NCBI GenBank assembly: GCA_023422115.1
Contig: JAEZSA010000151.1
Span: forward strand, 1-10,038
Origin: Bacillota bacterium
Lineage (GTDB): Bacteria; Bacillota_I; Bacilli_A; ML615J-28; CAG-698
Direction of reading: 5' to 3'
Length of the DNA stretch: 10,038 bases
The notes under the pieces were generated by a model. That model searched no databases. It was not told the origin of the DNA and was given only the letters and a program-made list of their open reading frames with translations. The number at the start of each line of letters is the position of its first letter. Within the stretch, counting starts at the first letter, position 1. The position numbers and the translations under genes were made by a program. Shown piece after piece: positions 1 to 7,057 of the stretch.

Positions 1-1066
1 TTCTCCATTCAGTGCGACTATTGAAGGGGATAAAATTTATGGTAGAGGAACACAAGATGATAAAGGACCAGCAATTTGTTCTTTGTATGCTCTAAAGATC
101 ATCAAAGATTTGGGAATTAAATTAAACAAAAGAGTGCGATTAATCATAGGAACCGATGAAGAAACAAATTGGAGGGGAATTAATAGATATCTTGAAGAGG
201 AAGAAATGCCTTCAGTTGGTTTTTCTCCTGATGCTGATTTTCCCTTGATTTATGGAGAAAAGGGAATTCTTACTTTTGATTTAGTAGCAAAGAATCCAGA
301 TCACAAATTGAAAAAACTTGTTGCTGGAAAGCGATATAATGTTGTTCCAGATAATGCTTATGCTATTTATGAAGATAATTTAGAAGAAGAATACATGAAC
401 TTTCTAAAGACAAATCAGAAAAAAGGGATTGTTGAGAATAATAAATTAGAAATGTTTGGAAAAAGTGCTCATGCAATGATTCCTGAAGCAGGAGAAAATG
501 CTGCGATAGAACTTTGTAAGTTTTTAAGTAATATTACAAGTAATCCTTTAATCAAGTTCATTAATGATAAATTACAAGATACTCGTTGTCATGGAATGAA
601 CCTTGCTTACACCAATGAAGAAATGGGAGACTTGACAATGAATTTAGGAATCCTAGAAATTGATGAAAATAAAAGTAGATTGGGGCTAAACTTCCGTTAT
701 CCAATTTGCTTCGATAGTGAAAACTTTATGTTTGAATTTACCAAACAAGCTGCAGAATATGGTCTAACTTTAGAAATGAAAAAAAATACAGTTCCCCATT
801 TCATTGATAAGAATTCAAAGTTTATTCAGATTTTACATCAAGCGTATATTGCTTATACTGGAGATGATAAGACACCAATAAAAACAATCGGTGGGGGAAC
901 TTATGCGCGAGCAATCAAAAATGCGGTAGCTTTTGGGATCATGTTTCCAGGAGAAATGGAATTAGCTCATCAAGAAGATGAATATATTTCGATTGAAAAT
1001 GCAATGGTAGCAACAGCAATTATTGCAAAAGCCATTGTCGACTTGGGGCAATTAGATGAGACTTAG
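1..1066 (+). CDS. pepV: M20-family dipeptidase, PepV-like (5' end missing)
   Basis: This is a cytosolic zinc dipeptidase of the M20 family, which releases amino acids from dipeptides in the last step of peptide use. The reading frame is open from base 2, so about 354 residues are present. PepV proteins are near 465 residues, so roughly 110 N-terminal residues, including the first metal-ligand His motif, lie upstream of the window. Visible motifs are GRGTQDDKGP (bases 41-70; its second Asp is the expected bridging metal ligand), GTDEET (catalytic and metal Glu pair, about 149-166), SPDADFP (about 224-244), GKSAHAMIP in the lid/dimer domain (about 455-481) and ELAHQEDE with the final His ligand at 968-970. 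All expected residues in the visible part are present. A TTG at 83 is in frame but lies inside the conserved catalytic domain, so it is not the start. The 3' end overlaps trmB by 11 bases. The exact substrate preference is inferred from the family. Confidence 0.9.
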   Translation, partial: SPFSATIEGDKIYGRGTQDDKGPAICSLYALKIIKDLGIKLNKRVRLIIGTDEETNWRGINRYLEEEEMPSVGFSPDADFPLIYGEKGILTFDLVAKNPDHKLKKLVAGKRYNVVPDNAYAIYEDNLEEEYMNFLKTNQKKGIVENNKLEMFGKSAHAMIPEAGENAAIELCKFLSNITSNPLIKFINDKLQDTRCHGMNLAYTNEEMGDLTMNLGILEIDENKSRLGLNFRYPICFDSENFMFEFTKQAAEYGLTLEMKKNTVPHFIDKNSKFIQILHQAYIAYTGDDKTPIKTIGGGTYARAIKNAVAFGIMFPGEMELAHQEDEYISIENAMVATAIIAKAIVDLGQLDET

Positions 1067-1688
1067 AAAAGTAAAAAACATCGAAGAGAAAATAAAACAA
1101 TTTGCTGATGTTATTGTTTTTGACTCACAAATTAAAAAAGGAAAATGGAATGAAGTATTTGGAAACGATAATCCCATCTATTTAGAAATAGGAACAGGAA
1201 AAGGAAATTTCATTGTTACCCATGCTGTAAAGTTTCCTCATGTAAATTTTATTGGTTGTGAGGTTTCTAATAGTATCATTTATAAAGCAGCAATGAAAGG
1301 GCGAAATATTCCTAATTTGCGTTTCATCAATATCGATGCTTCTCTATTACAAGAAGTTTTTATAAAGGGAGAAATTGCACAAATCTATTTGAATTTTAGT
1401 GATCCTTGGCCAAAAACAAGACACGAAAAGCGAAGATTGACAAGTCCTAGTTTTTTAGAACAATATCAAAGATTATTAAAGGATCAAGGAATTATCGAAT
1501 TAAAAAGCGATAATCAACATTTTTTTGAATATAGTTTAATGAAGTTTAATGAACAAAAATGGGATTTTTTAGAATTAAATTTGGATTTGCATAAAGAAGC
1601 GGTAATAGAGATTATTACAACGGAATATGAAGAAAAGTTTAAAGAAATTGGAAAGACAATATATTATGTAAAAGTGAGGATAAAATAA
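1056..1688 (+). CDS. trmB: tRNA (guanine-N7-)-methyltransferase TrmB
   Basis: TrmB uses S-adenosylmethionine to make 7-methylguanosine, normally at position 46 in the tRNA variable loop. The 210 residues match the usual bacterial length (about 210-220). Family hallmarks are the MRLRKVKN start, SAM-binding motif EIGTGKG (residues 44-50), the acidic residue after strand 2 (E69), the signature FSDPWPKTRHEKRRLT (114-129), ELKSDN (148-153) and the C-terminal TEYEEKF segment. The ATG at 1056 lies within the end of the dipeptidase gene (11-base overlap), with only a weak GGGG ribosome binding site at about 1045-1048. Translation is therefore probably coupled to the upstream gene. It shares a TAATG junction with the next gene. 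A neighbouring trmB and M42 peptidase gene also occur in the Bacillus ytm-yto region, as I recall. Identification is very secure. Confidence 0.97.
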   Translation: MRLRKVKNIEEKIKQFADVIVFDSQIKKGKWNEVFGNDNPIYLEIGTGKGNFIVTHAVKFPHVNFIGCEVSNSIIYKAAMKGRNIPNLRFINIDASLLQEVFIKGEIAQIYLNFSDPWPKTRHEKRRLTSPSFLEQYQRLLKDQGIIELKSDNQHFFEYSLMKFNEQKWDFLELNLDLHKEAVIEIITTEYEEKFKEIGKTIYYVKVRIK

Positions 1689-2758
1689 TGGAAGATTTAA
1701 AATATTTTAAAGAATTAGCTAATTTGAATGGTATTGCTGGGCATGAAAAACAAGTTCGTAATTACATGAAGAAAGAGCTAGTAAAATATAGTGATGAAAT
1801 TATCCAAGATAAACTTGGTGGTGTATTTGGAATAAAAAAGGGTGAGGAAGGCCCAACAATTATGATTGCTGGTCATATGGATGAAGTTGGAGCGATGGTT
1901 GTTGGTATCACGGATGGTGGTTTTATTAAGATGCTAGCCATTGGTGGTTTAAATCCTGAGGTTTTAGTATCACAAAATGTACAGATAACCATTGATCAAG
2001 ATAAGACAATTACAGGTGTTGTTGGAGCAATTCCACCACATATGTCACGCAACTCAGAGAAAAAAGAGCTTTCTTTTGATAGTTTATTACTAGATATAGG
2101 TGCAGATTCAAAAGAACATGCCATTGCTATGGGAGTAAAAGTGGGACAACAAATTACGCCATTAAACCATTTTTATATGACTGAAGATGGGAAAAAGGTT
2201 GTTTCTAAGGCTTGGGATGATCGAGTAGGTTGTGCTATGGCTCTAGAAGTGATGAAAGAAATTACTCATATCAAACATCCTAATACTGTTATTGCTGGAG
2301 GAACCGTCCAGGAAGAAGTGGGATTGCGAGGAGCAAAAGTTGCAAGTACCATGGTAACACCAGATTTATTCTTAGCAGTTGATGTTAGCCCTGTTGGTGA
2401 TTTTTTACCAAAAGATGATATCAATGCCAATGGAAAACTGGGTGACGGATTCTTGATTCGATATTATGATCCTCGTTGTATTATGAATCCACAAATTTTT
2501 CAATATTTTGAACAACTAGCACAAACAAATAATATTAAGTTTCAATATTTTAAATCCACAGGGGGAACTGATGCGGCAGAAGCGCAATATGCTGGAAAAG
2601 GAACATTAGCAACGACAGTAGGTGTTCCTGGTAGATATATCCATTCCACTGCAACGATGATTCATATAGATGACTTAAAAGCAGTAAAAGAAATGTTACT
2701 TGCTATTATTAAAGATTTTGATAATCAACGTTTGCAAGAGATACTAGGGCATGAATAG
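1688..2758 (+). CDS. M42-family metallo-aminopeptidase (glutamyl aminopeptidase/YtoP/FrvX type)
   Basis: This is a cytosolic co-catalytic metal aminopeptidase of family M42, which typically forms large tetrahedral oligomers and trims N-terminal residues from short peptides. The 356 residues match the family length (340-365). The expected metal and catalytic residues are visible: AGHMDEVG (H63, with D65 the catalytic-site Asp), KAWDDRVG (D177/D178), GTVQEEVGLRG (E209 catalytic base and E210 ligand), AVDVSP (D232) and YIHSTATM (H319). The start ATG overlaps the trmB stop (TAATG), with a GTGAGGA ribosome binding site at 1674-1680. The end overlaps the next gene by 8 bases. With the upstream PepV it forms a peptide-degrading pair. 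Substrate class (Glu/Asp versus neutral N-termini, or a deblocking role) cannot be read from sequence, so no gene symbol is assigned. The nearest named relatives are Bacillus YtoP and lactococcal PepA. Confidence 0.94.
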   Translation: MEDLKYFKELANLNGIAGHEKQVRNYMKKELVKYSDEIIQDKLGGVFGIKKGEEGPTIMIAGHMDEVGAMVVGITDGGFIKMLAIGGLNPEVLVSQNVQITIDQDKTITGVVGAIPPHMSRNSEKKELSFDSLLLDIGADSKEHAIAMGVKVGQQITPLNHFYMTEDGKKVVSKAWDDRVGCAMALEVMKEITHIKHPNTVIAGGTVQEEVGLRGAKVASTMVTPDLFLAVDVSPVGDFLPKDDINANGKLGDGFLIRYYDPRCIMNPQIFQYFEQLAQTNNIKFQYFKSTGGTDAAEAQYAGKGTLATTVGVPGRYIHSTATMIHIDDLKAVKEMLLAIIKDFDNQRLQEILGHE

Positions 2759-3257
2759 AATTTATCTTGGTTCAACAAATAAAGCAAAAATAAACGCAGT
2801 CATGAAGGCAATACCTAATTATGAAGTAATCGGTATTCCGGTTGAAAGTAAAGTGAGACCGCAACCTTTAGATGATGAAGAAACAATACAAGGAGCTTTA
2901 AATCGAGCCTTACAATTACCAAAAGAAGGTTTACGAGTAGGACTAGAAGCAGGTGTTAATCTTCATCATGGGATTTTATTCATGGTCAACTGGGGTGTGC
3001 TAATTGATGAAAAAGATCAGGTTTATTATGCAGGAGGAACAAGAATACCTCTTAATGAAGAAATTAAACATGGTATTTTAATGGAAGGTAAGGAATTATC
3101 AACAGTCATGGAACGAGTTAGTGATATTGAAAACATAAAAGAGAAAGAAGGAGCGATAGGTTATTTCACCTGTAATCAGGTTGTTAGAAGCGATATTTTT
3201 GTCCATATTGTAAAACTATTATATGGTCAGTACTTATTCAACAAAGGAGGAAAATAA
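2751..3257 (+). CDS. DUF84 family NTPase (inosine/xanthosine triphosphatase-like, YjjX family)
   Basis: The 168-residue protein matches the DUF84/YjjX family. The characterised E. coli member hydrolyses non-canonical purine triphosphates such as ITP and XTP, keeping damaged bases out of RNA and DNA. Visible family features are an N-terminal nucleotide-loop signature, YLGSTNKAKINAV (residues 5-17), then PQPLDDEETIQGALNRA (37-53), GLEAGV with a conserved acidic residue (E66), and a VNWGVLIDE segment followed by AGGTRIPLNEEI, typical of the Firmicutes subgroup. The ATG at 2751 sits 8 bases inside the end of the M42 gene. Only weak purine-rich matches (AAGAG at about 2736-2740) precede it, so coupled translation is likely. 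Firmicutes members of this subgroup are largely uncharacterised, so the substrate is inferred from the distant E. coli homologue. Confidence 0.85.
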   Translation: MNRIYLGSTNKAKINAVMKAIPNYEVIGIPVESKVRPQPLDDEETIQGALNRALQLPKEGLRVGLEAGVNLHHGILFMVNWGVLIDEKDQVYYAGGTRIPLNEEIKHGILMEGKELSTVMERVSDIENIKEKEGAIGYFTCNQVVRSDIFVHIVKLLYGQYLFNKGGK

Positions 3258-3808
3258 TGAAGGGATTAATGATTCTTGCCAATGGGTTTGAAGATGTAGA
3301 AGCATTAGCGACTCATGATGTTTTAAAACGAAGCATGTTAGAGGTTGATTTAGTTACGATTAATGAAACGAAAGAAGTGATAAGTCAATATAACCTACAC
3401 CTTACATTAGCTAAAACTTTGAAGGAAGTAACTCTTCAAGAATATGATTTTCTGGTAATTCCAGGAGGTGGAGCAGTTGGAAAAGTCTTGCGAGGAAGAT
3501 TGGACATAAAAGAGACTATTGATTATTTTGCCAATCAAGGGAAATTGATAGCAACAATCTGTGCAGCACCCTCTTTATTAGCGGATGAAGGGTACTTTTT
3601 GAAAGAAAAATTCACTTGCTTTCCAGGATGTGAGGTAAATTCACAAGGGGGAAAATATATTTCTAATCAAGGAGTTATCACAAGCAATCATTATATTACT
3701 GCAAAATCAATGGCGTATTCCTTAGAATTTGGTCTTGAAATCATTAAATATTTACAAGGAGAAGACCAGATGCTTAAAATAAAGAAAGCAATTCATGGAG
3801 AAAAATAA
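3257..3808 (+). CDS. DJ-1/PfpI/YajL family protein
   Basis: This 183-residue member of the DJ-1/ThiJ/PfpI superfamily has the usual length and a flavodoxin-like alpha/beta core. It carries the conserved early Glu in NGFEDVEA (E12), the glycine-rich VIPGGGAVG turn (about 67-75) and the nucleophile elbow ATICAAPSLLA with the reactive Cys at C102. The segment IPGG...ICAAP...GCE follows the order seen in the DJ-1/YajL branch rather than class I glutamine amidotransferases. Family members are reported as oxidative-stress chaperones, glyoxalases or protein/nucleotide deglycases, and the activity is debated, so I do not assign one. It has the best ribosome binding site of this operon, AAAGGAGG at 3243-3250, and starts at a TAATG junction with the DUF84 gene. 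It may therefore be made at a higher level than its neighbours. It is the last gene of the operon, and the terminator begins within its stop codon. Confidence 0.9.
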   Translation: MKGLMILANGFEDVEALATHDVLKRSMLEVDLVTINETKEVISQYNLHLTLAKTLKEVTLQEYDFLVIPGGGAVGKVLRGRLDIKETIDYFANQGKLIATICAAPSLLADEGYFLKEKFTCFPGCEVNSQGGKYISNQGVITSNHYITAKSMAYSLEFGLEIIKYLQGEDQMLKIKKAIHGEK

Positions 3809-3834
3809 ATAAGGGAAGACTCCCTTATTTTTTT
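3807..3834 (+). terminator. Rho-independent terminator of the pepV-trmB-M42-DUF84-DJ-1 operon
   Basis: A perfect 10-bp stem pairs AAATAAGGGA (3807-3816) with TCCCTTATTT (3821-3830) around a 4-base AGAC loop. It is followed by more T residues, giving a run of seven from 3828 to 3834. The left arm begins inside the TAA stop codon of the DJ-1 gene, so there is essentially no 3' untranslated spacer. The stem is symmetrical with A residues on the 5' side and could also work weakly on the other strand, but no minus-strand gene faces it. Confidence 0.9.
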
Positions 3835-3862
3835 AATTTTAGGAATTAATTTTATAAAATTA

Positions 3863-3891
3863 TTGTAATGATTTGTGAAACATGGTAAAAT
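3863..3891 (+). promoter_or_regulatory. Probable sigma-70/SigA promoter of the P-type ATPase gene
   Basis: TTGTAA (3863-3868, 4 of 6 to TTGACA) and TAAAAT (3886-3891, 5 of 6 to TATAAT) are separated by exactly 17 bases. They lie just downstream of the preceding terminator. The expected start near 3898 leaves a leader of about 30 bases, containing GGTGGG at 3917-3922 as a moderate ribosome binding site. I see no operator-like inverted repeat here. Confidence 0.6.
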
Positions 3892-3927
3892 AAGAGTAAG
3901 TAAAAATGTACTATTCGGTGGGAAAAT

Positions 3928-6612
3928 ATGGCAGAGAAAAAACAGCTAAACACGAAAAAGAAAAGAGCTACCATAGAAAACGATTTAAGCAATCTTAATC
4001 TAAAAAATGAGAATGCTGTTTTCGTTATGCCTACGAATAAAGAGAACAAAGAGAGAAAAAAAATAAAAGTTGCTTCTGAAGAAACCAAAGTACTTACTGA
4101 ACTTCGAGAAAAAGAAACCATTGATACAATCAATATTACAGTAAATGACGATATTGAAGTTGAAGAAAAGCAACCGATTATTATCGAAGAAAAAAAGCCA
4201 GAAATCATTCGTTACTATGATACAAAGATTAAAGAGGGCTTGAATGAAGAAATAATTGCACAGCGAAAAGAACAAGGATTAGCCAATATTGCCGCTGGCG
4301 GTAAAGGAAAAACAATTTTTGGTATTATTATTAGTAATGTTTTTACGTTTTTCAACATCCTATACTTTATTATCGCCATAATTCTGATTATTTTTAGAAG
4401 TCCAGACAATATGGTAGGCTTTGTCCCGGTTATTTTTGCCAATTTGATTATAGGTATCATTCAAGAAATTAAAGCAAAACGAACAGTAGAAAAAATGGCA
4501 CTAATGTCTGCTCCAACTGCAACAGTTATACGTAATGGTGTAAAACTAGAAGTACCAGTTCACGAAGTCGTGTTAGATGATATTATTTTCTTTACTCCAG
4601 GAAAGCAAATTTGTACGGATAGTATTATTTTAGAAGGAACGGTAGAAGTTAATGAATCTTTATTAACTGGTGAAGCAGATTCAATCGTAAAGACGACAAA
4701 AGATGAATTATTATCAGGTAGTTTCATTGTTAGTGGAGTCTGTGTTGCTCGCGTTGATCGAGTAGGAAACGATAATTATATTGAAAAAGTTGCTGCTGAC
4801 GCGAAAAAATACAATCCACCAAAATCAGAGCTATTGCGAACACTACGAGGAATCATTAAACTTATCGCAATAATTATTTTTCCGATTGCTTTTTTATATC
4901 TAATGGCAAACGGTAATTTATTTAGTGGTGAAGTTAGCCTAGATGAGTTGAGTGTACAAATTAAAAATGTAGCTTATATTATTCTTGCCATGATTCCTGC
5001 AGGACTATTCTTACTGACTTCTATGGCGCTTGCAACAGGAGTTATTCGTCTTGCAAAGAATAAAACATTAGTACAAGAATTGTATTGTATCGAAATGCTA
5101 GCTCGAGTTGATGTGTTGTGTTTAGATAAAACAGGAACAATTACTGATGGTTCGATGCGAGTATGTGATAGTGTTGAAGTTAAAAATCATACCGATTACA
5201 CGATTAGAGAAATCGTAGGTTCGATGATGAGTGCTTTTGAAGACAGTAATCCAACTTCAGAAGCCTTAATTAAATTTTTTGATAAAAACAAAGTGTTAAC
5301 ACCAATTGAAATTGTTCCTTTTTCTTCCAAGAGAAAATATAGTGCAGTTGCTTTTGAAAATGAAGGAACATTTATTCTAGGAGCACCAGAATTTGTTTTA
5401 ACTGCACCAGAACAATATGATAAAGTAAAAGTTAAAGTCGAGAGATTTGCCAATCAAGGATGCCGGGTATTAATTCTAGGCCAAACTAATAGTAGAGTAA
5501 AAGGAGACGTTCTGCCTAAAACGGTTCGTCCCATTGCTATTATTGTTATTCAAGACCATATTCGTGAGGATGCAAGTAGTACCATTGATTTCTTTAAGAA
5601 TAATGGAGTAGATATCAAAGTTATTTCCGGAGATAATCCTGAAACGGTATCGCAGATTGCGAAGAGAGTAGGAATTGAAGGAGCAGAAAGATACATCAGT
5701 TTAAATGGATTGACAGACGAAGAGGTAAGGGATAGTGTATTTGACTATACTGTTTTTGGTCGAGTAACACCGAAACAAAAAAGAATTTTGATCCAATCCC
5801 TAAAAGCTCATAAGAAGACAGTAGCTATGACTGGTGATGGAGTTAATGATATTTTAGCTTTGAAAGAAGCAGACTGTTCTATCGCTATGGCTTCAGGTAG
5901 TGAAGCGGCTCGTTATGTATCGCATTTGGTTTTGATGGATTCTAATTTTGCTTCCATGCCGAAAGTGGTTCAAGAAGGACGACGTGTAATAAATAACATT
6001 CAGAAGACATCTTCCTTATACCTTACAAAGAATTTATTTGCTATTTTCTTAGCAGTAATGTATATCATTATTGGATTCACAGCAAAAAACAATGGCGAGT
6101 TCAGTTTAGGTTGGCCATATGAAGCTAAAAATTTATTGTTGATTGAATGGTTTATTTTAGGATTTGCTACATTTGCTCTAGCATTACAACCAAACAATGA
6201 AATAATTAAAGGAAGATTCTTAAAGAACGTGATTAAGGATATTCTTCCAGGAGCATTAACGATTCTTTTCTTTAATTTAATTTTATACTTATTGAAGGGC
6301 GAAGAACCTTTTATAACATTACAAAACAAAGAAACATTCGCAACAATCGGATCACTAGTAACAACAGCAATCATGTGGTTTGTACTTTTAGAAGCTTCAC
6401 GACCATTTAATTGGTTTAGGAAAATTGTCTTTTCTATTGTAACAGTGGCAATTATTGCAAGTTTATTCATAAAGAGTTCTTTCTTCGCGGTAAACTTTGT
6501 AGATTTAAAAGTTGCTGATTGGTTATTGTTCATCGTAATGTTACAAGCAATTTATCCAATGATGAAATTAGTGTCATTAGTTTTAGTAAAATTAAAAATT
6601 ATTAAGAACTAA
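3928..6612 (+). CDS. CtpE-like P-type cation-transporting ATPase (HAD-IC family)
   Basis: This 894-residue membrane pump couples ATP hydrolysis to cation transport through a phospho-aspartate. Visible parts are TM1 (about 129-156), TM2 (162-180), the actuator motif LTGE (T247-E249), TM3 (309-327), TM4 with IPAGL (356-360), and the phosphorylation motif DKTGTITDG with catalytic D400. The nucleotide-binding domain has KRK (468-470) and LGAPE (484-488), followed by ISGDN (566-570) and TGDGVND (635-641). About six more hydrophobic segments follow between 700 and 890. The TM4 sequence and the following TLVQELYCIEMLARVDVLC segment resemble mycobacterial CtpE, reported as a calcium transporter, so calcium is the best guess. 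The usual acidic residue of the TM4 PEGL motif is Ala here. Residues 1 to about 95 are a Lys/Glu-rich extension not seen in typical relatives of about 780-800 residues. The ATG at 3928 has GGTGGG upstream. It is a single-gene unit with its own promoter and terminator. The ion specificity is uncertain. Confidence 0.92.
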   Translation: MAEKKQLNTKKKRATIENDLSNLNLKNENAVFVMPTNKENKERKKIKVASEETKVLTELREKETIDTINITVNDDIEVEEKQPIIIEEKKPEIIRYYDTKIKEGLNEEIIAQRKEQGLANIAAGGKGKTIFGIIISNVFTFFNILYFIIAIILIIFRSPDNMVGFVPVIFANLIIGIIQEIKAKRTVEKMALMSAPTATVIRNGVKLEVPVHEVVLDDIIFFTPGKQICTDSIILEGTVEVNESLLTGEADSIVKTTKDELLSGSFIVSGVCVARVDRVGNDNYIEKVAADAKKYNPPKSELLRTLRGIIKLIAIIIFPIAFLYLMANGNLFSGEVSLDELSVQIKNVAYIILAMIPAGLFLLTSMALATGVIRLAKNKTLVQELYCIEMLARVDVLCLDKTGTITDGSMRVCDSVEVKNHTDYTIREIVGSMMSAFEDSNPTSEALIKFFDKNKVLTPIEIVPFSSKRKYSAVAFENEGTFILGAPEFVLTAPEQYDKVKVKVERFANQGCRVLILGQTNSRVKGDVLPKTVRPIAIIVIQDHIREDASSTIDFFKNNGVDIKVISGDNPETVSQIAKRVGIEGAERYISLNGLTDEEVRDSVFDYTVFGRVTPKQKRILIQSLKAHKKTVAMTGDGVNDILALKEADCSIAMASGSEAARYVSHLVLMDSNFASMPKVVQEGRRVINNIQKTSSLYLTKNLFAIFLAVMYIIIGFTAKNNGEFSLGWPYEAKNLLLIEWFILGFATFALALQPNNEIIKGRFLKNVIKDILPGALTILFFNLILYLLKGEEPFITLQNKETFATIGSLVTTAIMWFVLLEASRPFNWFRKIVFSIVTVAIIASLFIKSSFFAVNFVDLKVADWLLFIVMLQAIYPMMKLVSLVLVKLKIIKN

Positions 6613-6642
6613 AGGGCTTAGAAGAAGATTCTAACCCTTTTT
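6611..6642 (+). terminator. Rho-independent terminator of the P-type ATPase gene
   Basis: AAAGGGCTTAGAA (6611-6623) pairs with TTCTAACCCTTT (6629-6640) to give 12 base pairs with one bulged C at 6617 and a GAAGA loop. It is followed by T residues through 6642 and then AT-rich sequence. The stem starts within the TAA stop codon, the same compact layout as the terminator at 3807. Confidence 0.85.
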
Positions 6643-6663
6643 ATTTATTAAAGTAAAAAAGGC

Positions 6664-6692
6664 TTTACATTTTCCTTGTTTTATAGTATAAT
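6664..6692 (+). promoter_or_regulatory. Strong SigA-type promoter of the rpsF-ssb-rpsR operon
   Basis: TTTACA (6664-6669, 5 of 6) and a perfect TATAAT (6687-6692) are spaced by 17 bases. This is the best match to consensus in the window, as expected for a ribosomal protein operon. Transcription should begin near 6699, leaving a structured leader of about 67 bases before rpsF. Confidence 0.85.
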
Positions 6693-6698
6693 AACACG

Positions 6699-6759
6699 AA
6701 TGAGAAACAACTCATCCTTGCTCTTTTTATGAAAAGAGCCATCAGACCAAAAGGAGGTG
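6699..6759 (+). promoter_or_regulatory. rpsF mRNA leader with hairpins and possible ribosome-binding-site masking
   Basis: Two local hairpins are visible. One pairs ATGAG (6700-6704) with CTCAT (6711-6715). The other pairs GCTCTTTT (6720-6727) with AAAAGAGC (6732-6739) around a 4-base loop. In an alternative fold, CTCATCCTT (6711-6719) pairs at 7 of 9 positions with the ribosome binding site AAGGAGGTG (6751-6759). The second hairpin would stack inside and an 11-base single-stranded bulge (6740-6750) would remain. Using 6711-6715 in one fold excludes it from the other. Many bacterial rpsF leaders bind the S6:S18 complex for autoregulation, so this is a plausible regulatory leader. I do not find the CCG trinucleotide I associate with that motif, so membership is unproven. 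Confidence 0.45.
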
Positions 6760-6765
6760 CGAAGA

Positions 6766-7047
6766 ATGAAAGAATACACAGGTATGTATATTGTTCGCCC
6801 AACATTAGAGGAAAGTGCTATTAAAGCTATCATCAATGAAATGGCAGAGTTATTTGCTGCAAAAGGTGGTAAAGTACTAGAAGTTAATGAATGGGGAATT
6901 AAAGAACTTGCTTATGAAATCAACGACTTTAAAAAAGGCTATTATGTTAAATTTAAAGTAGAAGCGACAGTAGAAGCAGTAGATGAATTTGACCGCGTAT
7001 GCAACATAAAAGAAGATATTATTAGACATATTCTAGTTAAAGAATAA
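6766..7047 (+). CDS. rpsF: 30S ribosomal protein S6
   Basis: S6 binds 16S rRNA as a heterodimer with S18 in the platform of the small subunit. The 93 residues match the family. The MKEYTGMYIVRP start, the EWGIKELAYEINDFKKGYY core and the C-terminal NIKEDIIRHILVKE strand are typical. I chose the ATG at 6766. It lies 8 bases after AGGAGG (6752-6757), whereas an upstream in-frame GTG at 6757 overlaps that ribosome binding site and cannot be used efficiently. It is the first gene of the rpsF-ssb-rpsR operon, in the order found across most Firmicutes. Its stop TAA (7045-7047) overlaps the next gene's ribosome binding site. Confidence 0.97.
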   Translation: MKEYTGMYIVRPTLEESAIKAIINEMAELFAAKGGKVLEVNEWGIKELAYEINDFKKGYYVKFKVEATVEAVDEFDRVCNIKEDIIRHILVKE

Positions 7048-7057
7048 AGGAGGGAAT

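Noticed and set aside
83..85. TTG start for the dipeptidase
   Set aside because: The frame stays open upstream to base 2 and encodes the conserved GRGTQDDKGP motif, so the gene is cut by the window edge and does not start here.
6000..6533. Minus-strand open frame of 177 codons opposite the ATPase C-terminal part
   Set aside because: It lies wholly within a well-supported gene on the other strand and shows no recognisable domain, promoter or ribosome binding site. The same holds for the shorter minus-strand frames at 3852-4460, 5196-5453, 8893-9093 and 9606-9794.
6693..6750. Canonical S6:S18 leader motif
   Set aside because: I find no CCG trinucleotide in the leader, which I expect in that motif, so only a generic structured leader is claimed.
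6757..6765. Upstream GTG start for rpsF
   Set aside because: The GTG is part of the AGGAGGTG ribosome binding site. The ATG at 6766 has ideal spacing and gives the standard S6 N-terminus.
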